From positions 1-6,279 of the forward strand of contig JAEZID010000238.1 of the NCBI GenBank assembly GCA_023416195.1: DNA of 6,279 nt, given 5' to 3'. The notes beneath the pieces are model-generated. The model searched no databases, was not told where the DNA came from, and was given only the letters and a program-made list of their open reading frames with translations. How positions within the stretch are numbered: the stretch's first letter is position 1; each line of letters opens with the position of its first letter. Below are positions 1-5,600 of this stretch, in pieces. The stretch comes from Pseudomonadota bacterium. Lineage in GTDB: Bacteria > Pseudomonadota > Alphaproteobacteria > Azospirillales > Azospirillaceae. Position numbers and translations under genes: made by a program.

Positions 1-1
1 G

Positions 2-415
2 CCCGCCGCCGTGCTGCTGGCCCTGGCGCTGGCCGTGGGCGGGACGGCGCTGATCGGCTCCTCGGCCTCGGTCGCGCAGCTGGCGCTGGGGCTGGCGGCG
101 GCGACGGGCGGGTTCCTGCTGTGGAACTGGCCGGTCGAGCGCCACGGCTGGGGCGTGTCGGGCCAAGCCGCGCTCGGCGTCGTGCTCCTGCTCGCCGGCG
201 TGCTGTCGCTGTTCACCCAGGCCCAGGCCGCCGTGCTGCTGCTGGCCCTGCCCGCCCTGCTGGCCGACCGGCTGTGCGCCGCCCTGCCCCTGCCCGAGAC
301 CGGCTTCGGCCGGGCTGCCGGCACCGCGCTGGTCACCGTGCTTGCCATCGTTCCGGCGCTGATCGCCATCGGCGCCGCCTACCTCCTCTCCGGCGGCGAA
401 GCGTCGCCGTACTGA
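2..415 (+). CDS. Multi-pass membrane protein, 3' part only (unrecognised)
   Basis: The frame is open from the first bases of the window to a TGA at 413-415, so this is probably the C-terminal part of a longer protein. A GTG at 11 could be read as a start, but nothing before it can be inspected for a ribosome binding site. The roughly 137 visible residues are almost entirely hydrophobic (Ala, Leu, Val, Gly). Counted from the GTG, they suggest about five membrane segments, near residues 1-18, 20-40, 52-68, 70-87 and 105-126. Short polar turns separate them (for example around a WPVERHGWG stretch), and the tail is short and Ser/Pro-rich. I do not recognise the family and assign no function. It ends 27 bases before the yceI-like gene in the same direction, so the two may share a transcript. 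Confidence is good that it is coding, low on its true extent. Confidence 0.6.
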   Translation, partial: PAAVLLALALAVGGTALIGSSASVAQLALGLAAATGGFLLWNWPVERHGWGVSGQAALGVVLLLAGVLSLFTQAQAAVLLLALPALLADRLCAALPLPETGFGRAAGTALVTVLAIVPALIAIGAAYLLSGGEASPY

Positions 416-429
416 TCCATTCCTAATCT

Positions 430-433
430 GGAG
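430..433 (+). promoter_or_regulatory. Ribosome binding site of the YceI-family gene
   Basis: A GGAG core lies 9 bases before the ATG at 443, inside the 27-base gap after the upstream stop codon. It supports that start. No convincing promoter is visible in the gap, which fits co-transcription with the upstream membrane protein gene. Confidence 0.6.
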
Positions 434-442
434 TCCTTTGCC

Positions 443-1024
443 ATGAAGACGATGCTGTTCGCCGCCGCCCTGTTCGCCACCACCGCCATGGGCGCCGTTT
501 CCGCCGGCGCCGCGCCGGTCGCCTACAAGCTCGACCCCGCCCACACGGCGGTGGTGTTCGTGGTCGATCATCTGGGCTTTTCCAACGCCATCGGCCGCTT
601 CAACACGGTGGCCGGCGACGTCGCCTTCGACAAGGACGCGGTGCAGAACAACAGCGTCACCGTGGTCATCGACACGGCCAGCGTGGACACCAACCACGCC
701 AAGCGCGACGAGCACCTGAAGTCGCCGGACTTCTTCAACGTGAAGGAATTCCCGAAGCTGACCTTCAAGAGCACCAAGGTCGAGAAGACCGGCGACAAGA
801 CCGGCAAGCTGCACGGCGAACTGACCCTGCTGGGCGTGACCAAGCCGGTGGTGCTGGACGTCACCTTCAACAAGGACGGCGTCAGCCCGGCCAGCAAGCA
901 GGAGACGGTCGGCTTCTCCGCGCGCGGGAAGATCAAGCGCACCGACTTCGGCATGAAGTACGGCGCCCCGAACATCGGCGACGAGATCGAACTGATCATC
1001 GAGGCCGAGGCCGTGAAGACCTGA
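443..1024 (+). CDS. YceI-family periplasmic lipid/isoprenoid-binding protein
   Basis: Predicted 193-residue secreted protein of the YceI family, whose members fold as a lipocalin-like beta barrel and bind isoprenoid or other amphiphilic lipids in the periplasm. Residues 1-23 form a typical Sec signal peptide: Lys2, a hydrophobic Ala-rich core, and a likely cleavage after AGA before the mature APVAYKLDPAHT start. Family hallmarks follow in order: YKLDPAHTAVVF near 28-39, GFSNAIGRF at 45-53, the RDEHLKSPDFFNVKEFPKL block at 88-106, GELTLLGVTKPV at 125-136, and FSARGKIKRTDFGM at 158-171. It closes with an IGDEIELIIEAEA strand. Length matches the family (about 190 residues) and all blocks are present, so it looks intact. 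YceI genes often sit near cytochrome b561 or other membrane proteins; here the neighbour is an unrecognised membrane protein. The exact ligand cannot be read from sequence. Confidence 0.93.
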   Translation: MKTMLFAAALFATTAMGAVSAGAAPVAYKLDPAHTAVVFVVDHLGFSNAIGRFNTVAGDVAFDKDAVQNNSVTVVIDTASVDTNHAKRDEHLKSPDFFNVKEFPKLTFKSTKVEKTGDKTGKLHGELTLLGVTKPVVLDVTFNKDGVSPASKQETVGFSARGKIKRTDFGMKYGAPNIGDEIELIIEAEAVKT

Positions 1025-1026
1025 TA

Positions 1027-1063
1027 CCGGCCCCCCTCGCCTGTTGTCGTGGGAGGGGGCCGG
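1027..1063 (+). terminator. GC-rich hairpin after the YceI gene, possible terminator
   Basis: CCGGCCCCC at 1027-1035 pairs perfectly with GGGGGCCGG at 1055-1063. Two further pairs (1037-1054 and 1038-1053) are possible if C1036 bulges. The hairpin begins 3 bases after the yceI stop codon. The following sequence has only scattered T residues and no clear U-tract, so it may be a weak intrinsic terminator or just a transcript-stabilising hairpin. Confidence 0.45.
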
Positions 1064-1102
1064 CGGCTTGCCGGTCCCTTCCTCGTTCTGAAAGTTCCGG
1101 TC

Positions 1103-1107
1103 GGGAG
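1103..1107 (+). promoter_or_regulatory. Ribosome binding site of the hydroquinone reductase gene
   Basis: GGGAG ends 6 bases before the ATG at 1114. It selects this ATG over the out-of-frame ATG at 1130. No convincing -35/-10 pair was found between the upstream hairpin and this site. Confidence 0.6.
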
Positions 1108-1113
1108 CGCGCG

Positions 1114-2115
1114 ATGCCGCAGTTGGTGAATGGCGAATGGGTCAAGGGTCCCATCGCCGAGAGTGAGATCAAGGACGGCGCGTTCCATCGCGAGCCGACG
1201 CGCTTCCGCAGCTGGATCACGCCGGACGGCGCGCCGGACGCGGAGGGCAGGCCGACCCTGCCGGCGGAGGCCGGGCGCTATCACCTCTACGTTTCCTACC
1301 TGTGCCCGTGGGCGTCGCGGACCCTGATCTTCCGCGCGCTGAAGGGGCTGGAGGGGATCATCGGCCTGTCGGTCGCCGAGCCGGTGATCGGCGAGGACGG
1401 CTGGGTCTACGCCGAGGATCAGGACGGCGGCGAGGGCGTCGGCACGTTCCGGCACCATTACCGCCTCTACACCGCCAGCGACCCGACCTACACCGGCAAG
1501 GTCTCCGTCCCCGTTCTGTGGGACAAGAAGGAGCGCCGGATCGTCAACAACGAGTCGGCGGACATCATCCGCATGCTCAACACCGCCTTCGACGGGATCA
1601 CCGGCAACAGGCTGGACCTGTATCCCGAACCGTTGCGCGCGGCGATCGACGATTGGAACGAACGCATTTACGGGACCGTCAACAACGGCGTCTACCGGGC
1701 CGGCTTCGCCAAGTCGCAGGCGAGCTACGACGAGGCCGTGACGGTGCTGTTCGAGACCCTGGACGCGCTGGACGCGCATCTGGGCGACAACCGCTATCTG
1801 GCCGGCGAGCATCTGACCGAGGCGGACTGGCGGCTGTTCGTGACGCTGGTGCGCTTCGACGCGGCCTATCACGGCGCCTTCAAATGCAACATCCGGCGGA
1901 TCGAGGACTACCCGAACCTGTCGAATTACCTGCGCGAGCTGTACCAGTGGCCGGGCATCCGGAGCACCGTGAACCTGGAGCACATCAAGCGCGGCTATTA
2001 CGTCAACCCGGCGATCAACCCGACGCTGATCGTGCCGAAAGGTCCGGCGCTGGACCTCGACCGCCCCCACGACCGCGCGCGGCTGGCCGGACAGGGCATT
2101 TGGCGGCGGGCTTGA
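1114..2115 (+). CDS. Glutathionyl-hydroquinone reductase (Xi-class/ECM4-type glutathione transferase)
   Basis: Predicted 333-residue cytosolic enzyme of the ECM4/YqjG/PcpF group. These enzymes use glutathione to reduce S-glutathionyl-hydroquinones to free hydroquinones through a catalytic cysteine. The N-terminal thioredoxin-like domain carries the diagnostic SYLCPWASRT motif, with the likely catalytic Cys64 followed by Pro65-Trp66. Next come the cis-Pro strand VPVLWDKK at 132-139 and the glutathione-binding NNESADII at 145-152. The all-helical C-terminal domain (about 170-333) has GVYRAGFA at 192-199, with Tyr194 in the position of an active-site tyrosine of the family. It continues with LTEADWRLFVTLVRFDAAYHGAFKCN at about 234-259, the DYPNLSNYLRELYQWPG block, and HIKRGYY near 290-296. 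Length agrees with E. coli YqjG (about 328). Intact by every visible criterion. It appears monocistronic and converges on the SDR gene, with only 6 bases between stop codons. The physiological substrate is unknown. Confidence 0.93.
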   Translation: MPQLVNGEWVKGPIAESEIKDGAFHREPTRFRSWITPDGAPDAEGRPTLPAEAGRYHLYVSYLCPWASRTLIFRALKGLEGIIGLSVAEPVIGEDGWVYAEDQDGGEGVGTFRHHYRLYTASDPTYTGKVSVPVLWDKKERRIVNNESADIIRMLNTAFDGITGNRLDLYPEPLRAAIDDWNERIYGTVNNGVYRAGFAKSQASYDEAVTVLFETLDALDAHLGDNRYLAGEHLTEADWRLFVTLVRFDAAYHGAFKCNIRRIEDYPNLSNYLRELYQWPGIRSTVNLEHIKRGYYVNPAINPTLIVPKGPALDLDRPHDRARLAGQGIWRRA

Positions 2116-2121
2116 TGCCCC

Positions 2122-2907
2122 TCACATCAGAATCGTGGCGCCGCCGTCCACCACCAGCGTGTGGCCGTTGATGTAGGACGCGGCGGGCGAGGCGAGGAAG
2201 ACCGCCGCTCCGCCCAGTTCGGACGGCTGGCCCCAGCGGCCCATGGGCGTGCGGTTCGCGAAATAGGCACCCTTCTCCGGATCGTTCGCGATGGCGAGGT
2301 TGGTTTCCGTCACGAAGAAGCCCGGCGCGATGGCGTTGCTGGTGATGTTGCGCGAGCCGTATTCGGCGGCCAGCGCGCGCACCATGCCGGTCAGCCCGGC
2401 CTTGGCCGCCGTGTAGACGGAATCGTTGGCGCGCGCGATCTGCCCGGCGACGGAGGTGACGGTGATCAGCCGGCCCTCCCCCTGTTTCAGCATCAGCCGC
2501 GCCGCCTCCCGCGCCAGGATGAAGGCCGAAGACAGGTCCACGTCGATGAGGGCGCGGATCTCCTCGTCGGAAAAGTCCTGCAAGGGCTTGCGGTTGCGCT
2601 GCCCGACGTTCTGGACCAGCACGTCGAGGCGACCGTGCTTGCGCTCGATCACCGCGAAGGCCTCGCGCACGGCGCCACTGTCGGCGATGTCGAAGGGAAG
2701 ACAGCTGACGTTCCCAGTGCCGTTCCCAGTACCAATGTCCGCGGCCGCCTCGCGCAGCCGGTCGGCATCGCGGCCGTTCAGCAGGACATGCGCCCCGGCG
2801 CCGGCCAGCGCGCGGGCGATCTCCAGCCCGATGCCCCGGCCGCTGCCGGTGACCAGGGCCACTTTGCCTTCCAGCGAGAACATCGACGACAGGGACGGAG
2901 CGGTCAT
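2122..2907 (-). CDS. SDR-family NAD(P)-dependent oxidoreductase (gluconate 5-dehydrogenase-like)
   Basis: Predicted 261-residue classical short-chain dehydrogenase/reductase with a Rossmann fold. The cofactor motif TGSGRGIG is at 20-27. The catalytic Ser152, Tyr165 and Lys169 lie in the usual TSVAG and YTAAKAG contexts. The C-terminus has NAIAPGFFVTET, GRWGQPSELGGAAVFLAS and a YINGHTLVVDGG end, as in FabG-like enzymes. The overall pattern is closest to gluconate 5-dehydrogenase or glucose 1-dehydrogenase-type SDRs; the true substrate cannot be told. The start at 2907 was chosen because a GAGGTG ribosome binding site (2917-2912) precedes it with good spacing. A longer frame reaching 2946 adds 13 residues unlike SDR N-termini. 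Two oddities: the usual NNAG motif reads QNVG (99-102), and the Asn expected in the helix-4 active site is Asp124 (IDVDLSSAF). A 12-base in-frame tandem duplication gives a GTGNGTGN loop at 59-66. The gene is divergent from the AhpD-like gene. Confidence 0.9.
   Translation of the reverse strand: MTAPSLSSMFSLEGKVALVTGSGRGIGLEIARALAGAGAHVLLNGRDADRLREAAADIGTGNGTGNVSCLPFDIADSGAVREAFAVIERKHGRLDVLVQNVGQRNRKPLQDFSDEEIRALIDVDLSSAFILAREAARLMLKQGEGRLITVTSVAGQIARANDSVYTAAKAGLTGMVRALAAEYGSRNITSNAIAPGFFVTETNLAIANDPEKGAYFANRTPMGRWGQPSELGGAAVFLASPAASYINGHTLVVDGGATILM
2710..2733. repeat. Imperfect 12-base tandem duplication inside the SDR gene
   Basis: GTTCCCAGTGCC (2710-2721) is followed immediately by GTTCCCAGTACC (2722-2733), matching at 11 of 12 positions. 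The unit is exactly four codons and in frame, so it encodes Gly-Thr-Gly-Asn twice on the minus strand (residues 59-66). It falls in the loop between an early helix and the strand leading to the conserved Asp (FDIADS) that contacts the cofactor adenine in SDRs. It uses ACT, GGG and GGT codons that are less typical of this GC-rich window. Confidence 0.85.
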
Positions 2908-3009
2908 GCTGCACCTCGGTTGGCCGAAGCCTCTCTCATAGTGCAACGCCCGGTGGCCGGCACCTGTTTTCGTGCGGAACCGCCCCGCCGAAGGACACGG
3001 GCGGCATGC

Positions 3010-3038
3010 TTGACCGATGCACGCAGGGACAATAAATT
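3010..3038 (+). promoter_or_regulatory. Sigma70-type promoter of the AhpD-like gene
   Basis: TTGACC at 3010-3015 (5 of 6 to TTGACA) and TAAATT at 3033-3038 (4 of 6 to TATAAT) are separated by 17 bases, the optimal spacing. A transcript would start near 3045 and carry a leader of about 25 bases containing the ribosome binding site. The -10 lies in a small AT-rich island within otherwise very GC-rich sequence. Predicted by inspection only. Confidence 0.6.
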
Positions 3039-3053
3039 AGCTTTTGCTAATTT
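3034..3053. promoter_or_regulatory. Perfect inverted repeat, putative operator over the -10 region
   Basis: AAATTAGC (3034-3041) and GCTAATTT (3046-3053) form a perfect 8-base inverted repeat with a TTTT spacer. It overlaps the predicted -10 and transcription start and ends 3 bases before the AAGGA ribosome binding site. That placement is classic for a repressor site. The size suits a dimeric MarR-, TetR- or HxlR-like regulator, and the core also fits the loose T-N11-A rule for LysR-type proteins. No regulator gene is present in the window, so the binding protein is unknown. As RNA the hairpin would have an 8-pair stem, but it lies at the start of the transcript rather than the end, so I prefer an operator to a terminator. 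Confidence 0.6.
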
Positions 3054-3056
3054 TAA

Positions 3057-3061
3057 AAGGA
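3057..3061 (+). promoter_or_regulatory. Ribosome binding site of the AhpD-like gene
   Basis: AAGGA lies 8 bases before the ATG at 3070. It decides this start over a same-frame extension that would run back across the divergent SDR gene. Confidence 0.65.
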
Positions 3062-3069
3062 CCGGGATC

Positions 3070-3429
3070 ATGCACAAGAACTGGCCCGAGATGACCGTCG
3101 AACTGTCCGGCGCCATCCGCGACCTGCGCGGCGGCGCACCGGAGGTGATGAAGGCCTTCTCGGGGATCGCGCAGGCGGCGCTGAAGGCCAACGCGCTGGA
3201 CACCAAGACGAAGGAGTTGATCGCGCTGGGCATCGCCGTGGCGATCCGCTGCGACGGCTGCGTCGCCTTCCACGCCGAGGCGGCGGTCCGGCAGGGCGCC
3301 ACCCGCGAGGAGGTGATGGAGACCATGGGCATGGCGGTCTACATGGGCGCCGGCCCATCGGTCATGTACGCCGCGCAGGCGGTGGAGGCCTTCGACCAGT
3401 TCGCGGAAAAGGCCAAGGCCACCGCCTGA
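3070..3429 (+). CDS. Carboxymuconolactone decarboxylase family protein, AhpD-like
   Basis: Predicted 119-residue small, soluble, all-helical protein of the CMD/AhpD superfamily. The central region reads TKTKELIALGIAVAIRCDGCVAFH. It contains Cys61-X2-Cys64-X3-His68 with Glu49 twelve residues before the first cysteine. Glu, Cys, Cys and His have the same relative spacing as the proton-relay and redox residues of mycobacterial AhpD (Glu118, Cys130, Cys133, His137). The GATREEVMETMGMAVYMGAGPSVMYAAQA segment that follows is the usual second half of the domain. The intact CXXC suggests a thiol-disulfide or peroxidase-related role rather than true 4-carboxymuconolactone decarboxylation; this is inferred from family knowledge. 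The ATG at 3070 is supported by AAGGA and by protein length (family about 110-130). It has its own promoter with a likely operator, is divergent from the SDR gene, and is followed by a strong terminator. Confidence 0.9.
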   Translation: MHKNWPEMTVELSGAIRDLRGGAPEVMKAFSGIAQAALKANALDTKTKELIALGIAVAIRCDGCVAFHAEAAVRQGATREEVMETMGMAVYMGAGPSVMYAAQAVEAFDQFAEKAKATA

Positions 3430-3435
3430 CGGCAA

Positions 3436-3475
3436 AAGAAAAGGCCGGAGGCGCGAACGCCCCCGGCCCTTCTTT
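3436..3475. terminator. Bidirectional intrinsic terminator between convergent genes
   Basis: GGCCGG at 3443-3448 pairs with CCGGCC at 3463-3468, and GGCG at 3450-3453 pairs with CGCC at 3458-3461. They enclose a CGAA loop, with one internal A/C mismatch (3449/3462). On the plus strand the stem is followed by a T-rich CTTCTTT. On the minus strand it is followed by the complement of an A-rich stretch (TTTTCTTTTGCC). It therefore can end both the AhpD-like transcript (stop at 3429) and the actP transcript (stop at 3490). Confidence 0.75.
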
Positions 3476-3489
3476 CAAAGCGTGCCCGC

Positions 3490-5157
3490 TCAGTGCGACG
3501 AGGCGGCGGCGGCGCCGATGCCGGTCTGCGAGCGCACGTACTGGTCCTCGTACGCGGCGATCTCCGCTTTTGCCCGCTGGCTGTTGTCCAGCTTGGAGAC
3601 GACGATGGTCACCAGGAAGGCCAGCGTCATGGAGAACAGCGCCGGGTGCTCGTACGGGAAGACCGGGGTCGCGTAGCCGATCACGGCCACCCACACCGTC
3701 TTCGACAGGATCACGAAGACCACCGCCGAAATCAGGCCGGTCAGGCCACCCAGCAGCGCGCCGCGCGTGGTCAGGCCCTTCCAGTACATGGACAGGATCA
3801 GCACCGGGAAGTTGGCGGACGCCGCGATGCCGAAGGTCAGGCCGACCAGGAAGGCGACGTTCTGCTTCTCGAACAGGATGCCCAGCACCACGCCGACCAC
3901 ACCCAGCGCCAGCGACGACAGCTTGGAGACGCGCATCTCCTCGGCCTCGGTCGCCTCGCCTTTGCGGATGACGCGGGCGTAGAGGTCGTGCGCGATGGAC
4001 GACGCGCCGGCCAGCGCCAGACCCGCGACCACCGCCAGGATCGTCGCGAAGGCCACCGCCGACATGAAGCCCAGCAGCAGGTCGCCGCCCATCGCCTGGG
4101 CCAGATGCATGATCGGCATGTTGTTGCCGCCGATCAGCTTGCCGCCGATGACGCCGCCCTCGAAGAACTTCGGGTTGGTGCCGACGATGGAGATCGCCGC
4201 CATGCCGAGGATGCCGACCACCAGGAAGAAGGCGCCGATCAGGCCGGAGGCCACGAACACGCTCTTGCGCGCTTCCTTGGCGTTCGGAACGGTGAAGAAG
4301 CGCATCATGATGTGCGGCAGGGCGGCGGTGCCGAACACCAGGCCCAGCGACATCGACACGGTGGAGACCGGGTCGGCCAGCATCGTGCCTGGCCCCATGA
4401 TCTTCACGCCGGCCTTGTGGGCGCTGGTCGCCGAGGAGGCGATGGCCTCAAGGCTGAAGCCGAAATGGGCGAGCGTCAGGAACAGCAGCAGGAAGCCGCC
4501 GCCCAGCATCAGGCAGGCCTTGATGATCTGCACCCAGGTGGTGGCGATCATGCCGCCGAAGGTGACGTAGACCACCATCAGCACGCCCACCAGCACCACG
4601 GCCACCGCGTAGTCGAGGCCGAACAGCAGCTTGATGAGCTGGCCGGCGCCGACCATCTGGACGATCAGGTAGCAGACCACCACGGTCAGCGAACCCAGCG
4701 CCGCGAAGGTGCGCACCTTCGACTGGTCGAGGCGGTAGGAGGCGATGTCCGCGAAGGTGAAGCGGCCCAGGTTGCGCAGGCGCTCCGCCATCAGGAACAG
4801 GATGATCGGCCAGCCGACGAAGAAGCTGACGATGTAGGCCATACCGTCGAAGCCGGTCAGGTAGACGAGGCTCGACAGGCCCAGCAGGGTCGCCGCCGAC
4901 ATGTAGTCGCCCGCGATGGCCAACCCGTTCTGGACGCCGGAGATGCCGCCGCCGGCGGTGTAGAAGTCCGACGCCGAACGGGTGCGCTTGGCCGCCCAGT
5001 AGGTGATGCCCAGCGTCAGCCCGACGAAGGCCAGGAACATGGCGATGGCGATGGGGTTGACCGACTGCTTGTCGGCGGCCCCCATGTCGCCGGCCGCCAG
5101 CGCCGGGCCGGCCGCGAGAAGGGCGGCGGTCAGCGCGCCGATGACTGCCGCTTTCAT
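3490..5157 (-). CDS. actP: Cation/acetate symporter ActP (sodium:solute symporter family)
   Basis: Predicted 555-residue inner-membrane transporter of the sodium:solute symporter family. It is very similar along its whole length to E. coli ActP (549 residues), which takes up acetate and related short monocarboxylates such as glycolate. Residues 1-22 look like the cleaved signal sequence typical of ActP. Then come [24 protein letters not shown] (37-60), [27 protein letters not shown] (63-89) with the unwound first core helix, [30 protein letters not shown] (114-143), and [15 protein letters not shown] (200-214). Further on are [16 protein letters not shown] (275-290), [13 protein letters not shown] (341-353), [29 protein letters not shown] (366-394), and a tail ending in a RSQTGIG motif also seen in ActP. 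The start at 5157 overlaps the DUF485 stop codon as ATGA and has a GGAG at 5169-5166, so translation is probably coupled. A longer in-frame reading to 5241 only reads through the upstream gene. Intact. Confidence 0.96.
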   Translation of the reverse strand: MKAAVIGALTAALLAAGPALAAGDMGAADKQSVNPIAIAMFLAFVGLTLGITYWAAKRTRSASDFYTAGGGISGVQNGLAIAGDYMSAATLLGLSSLVYLTGFDGMAYIVSFFVGWPIILFLMAERLRNLGRFTFADIASYRLDQSKVRTFAALGSLTVVVCYLIVQMVGAGQLIKLLFGLDYAVAVVLVGVLMVVYVTFGGMIATTWVQIIKACLMLGGGFLLLFLTLAHFGFSLEAIASSATSAHKAGVKIMGPGTMLADPVSTVSMSLGLVFGTAALPHIMMRFFTVPNAKEARKSVFVASGLIGAFFLVVGILGMAAISIVGTNPKFFEGGVIGGKLIGGNNMPIMHLAQAMGGDLLLGFMSAVAFATILAVVAGLALAGASSIAHDLYARVIRKGEATEAEEMRVSKLSSLALGVVGVVLGILFEKQNVAFLVGLTFGIAASANFPVLILSMYWKGLTTRGALLGGLTGLISAVVFVILSKTVWVAVIGYATPVFPYEHPALFSMTLAFLVTIVVSKLDNSQRAKAEIAAYEDQYVRSQTGIGAAAASSH

Positions 5158-5465
5158 CGCTGGCTCTCCGTCACGATCTGGTTGTTGAGGTCCTCGAACT
5201 CGCCGTTGGCGAAGTAGGAGTAGACGCCGGTCAGCAGCCACGAGATGACGATGACGATGGCGCTCAGCGGAAAGCCGATGGAGATGCCGGAGCCCTCGGC
5301 GACGGGCGTGCGCAGCGCGTCGGGCGCGAAGGCGACGGCCATCATCAGGGCGTAGTAGGCGCTCAGCACGATTACCGACAGAAGCAGCGCGAGCCGTCCA
5401 CGTTTCTTGACCAGCACTTGGAACTTCGGGTTCTGGCGAACCCGCTGGTAGACAGGATCGGACAT
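5154..5465 (-). CDS. DUF485 small membrane protein (YjcH-like), partner of ActP
   Basis: Predicted 103-residue inner-membrane protein of the DUF485 family, equivalent to E. coli YjcH, which is almost always encoded just before actP. Its biochemical role is not established; an accessory role to the symporter is inferred from conserved linkage. The N-terminus [22 protein letters not shown] is a family hallmark. Two membrane helices follow, at about 24-47 and 64-86, joined by an [11 protein letters not shown] loop, and the protein closes with [15 protein letters not shown], matching the YjcH ANGEFDRLNNE motif. The ATG at 5465 was chosen because AGGGGG (5475-5470) precedes it at proper spacing. 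An upstream GTG at 5480 lies on this ribosome binding site and has none of its own. The stop codon overlaps the actP start as ATGA, so the two form an operon. Confidence 0.93.
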   Translation of the reverse strand: MSDPVYQRVRQNPKFQVLVKKRGRLALLLSVIVLSAYYALMMAVAFAPDALRTPVAEGSGISIGFPLSAIVIVISWLLTGVYSYFANGEFEDLNNQIVTESQR

Positions 5466-5469
5466 GTTT

Positions 5470-5475
5470 CCCCCT
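5470..5475 (-). promoter_or_regulatory. Ribosome binding site deciding the DUF485 start
   Basis: On the minus strand AGGGGG (5475 to 5470) is followed by AAAC and the ATG at 5465. The alternative GTG at 5480-5478 lies upstream of it without any purine-rich sequence in front, so it is rejected. Confidence 0.6.
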
Positions 5476-5483
5476 GACACTTG

Positions 5484-5514
5484 ATTTTAGCTGGGGGCCG
5501 TCCTACCAACTCAA
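5484..5514 (-). promoter_or_regulatory. Possible promoter of the DUF485-actP operon
   Basis: On the minus strand a TAAAAT (5489-5484) matches TATAAT at 5 of 6 positions, about 19 bases before the ATG. A TTGAGT (5514-5509) lies 19 bases upstream of it, longer than the ideal 17. If used, the leader would be only about 12 bases. The poor spacing suggests an activator may be needed, or that the real promoter lies elsewhere in the gap. Confidence 0.35.
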
Positions 5515-5523
5515 TGTTTCCCG

Positions 5524-5567
5524 AATTTCCCCTAATTGTTACGAATTGTGTCCGGCGCCGAAAAATT
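5524..5567. repeat. AATT tracts in 10-base phase within the divergent intergenic region
   Basis: AATT occurs at 5524-5527, 5534-5537, 5544-5547 and 5564-5567, all in the same 10-base register. The register slot at 5554 is instead occupied by the palindrome CGGCGCCG (5553-5560). Two of the tracts are part of a direct repeat AATTGT-N4-AATTGT (5534-5549). The pattern lies between the divergent actP operon and the Cache sensor gene. It could be intrinsically bent DNA, a tandem binding site for a regulator that contacts successive helical turns, or both. Confidence 0.55.
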
Positions 5568-5600
5568 GCATAGAACCCCTCCCTTCCATTCGTCATACCG

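Noticed and set aside
568..2070. 500-codon minus-strand open frame across the YceI and hydroquinone reductase genes
   Set aside because: It spans two well-supported opposite-strand genes and the hairpin between them and has no recognisable domain; a GC-driven shadow.
2908..2946. N-terminal extension of the SDR protein by 13 residues
   Set aside because: The extra residues do not resemble SDR N-termini, and the GAGGTG ribosome binding site sits inside them, pointing to the start at 2907.
2952..2964. GGTG-N5-CACC inverted repeat between the SDR and AhpD-like genes
   Set aside because: Arms are only 4 bases, expected by chance in GC-rich DNA, and no promoter element lies next to it.
2161..3429. 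Long in-frame upstream extension of the AhpD-like gene (422 codons)
   Set aside because: The extension is antisense to the SDR gene and crosses the promoter and operator. The ATG at 3070 has an AAGGA site and gives the family's normal length.
3493..5217. 574-codon plus-strand open frame covering nearly all of actP
   Set aside because: It is the antisense shadow of a clearly real gene. Its product is an implausible His/Gln/Asp/Arg-rich low-complexity chain, typical of mirror frames in GC-rich coding DNA.
5546..5576. Plus-strand promoter for the Cache sensor (TTGTGT with CATAGA or TAGAAC)
   Set aside because: Either pairing has weak boxes (3-4 of 6) or 19-base spacing; too little to call, although some promoter must exist near here.
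5466..5600. Sigma54-type promoter or IHF site in the actP/sensor gap
   Set aside because: No GG-N10-GC pair with TGGCAC/TTGCA-like flanks was found, and the best IHF-like match fails in the TTR half.
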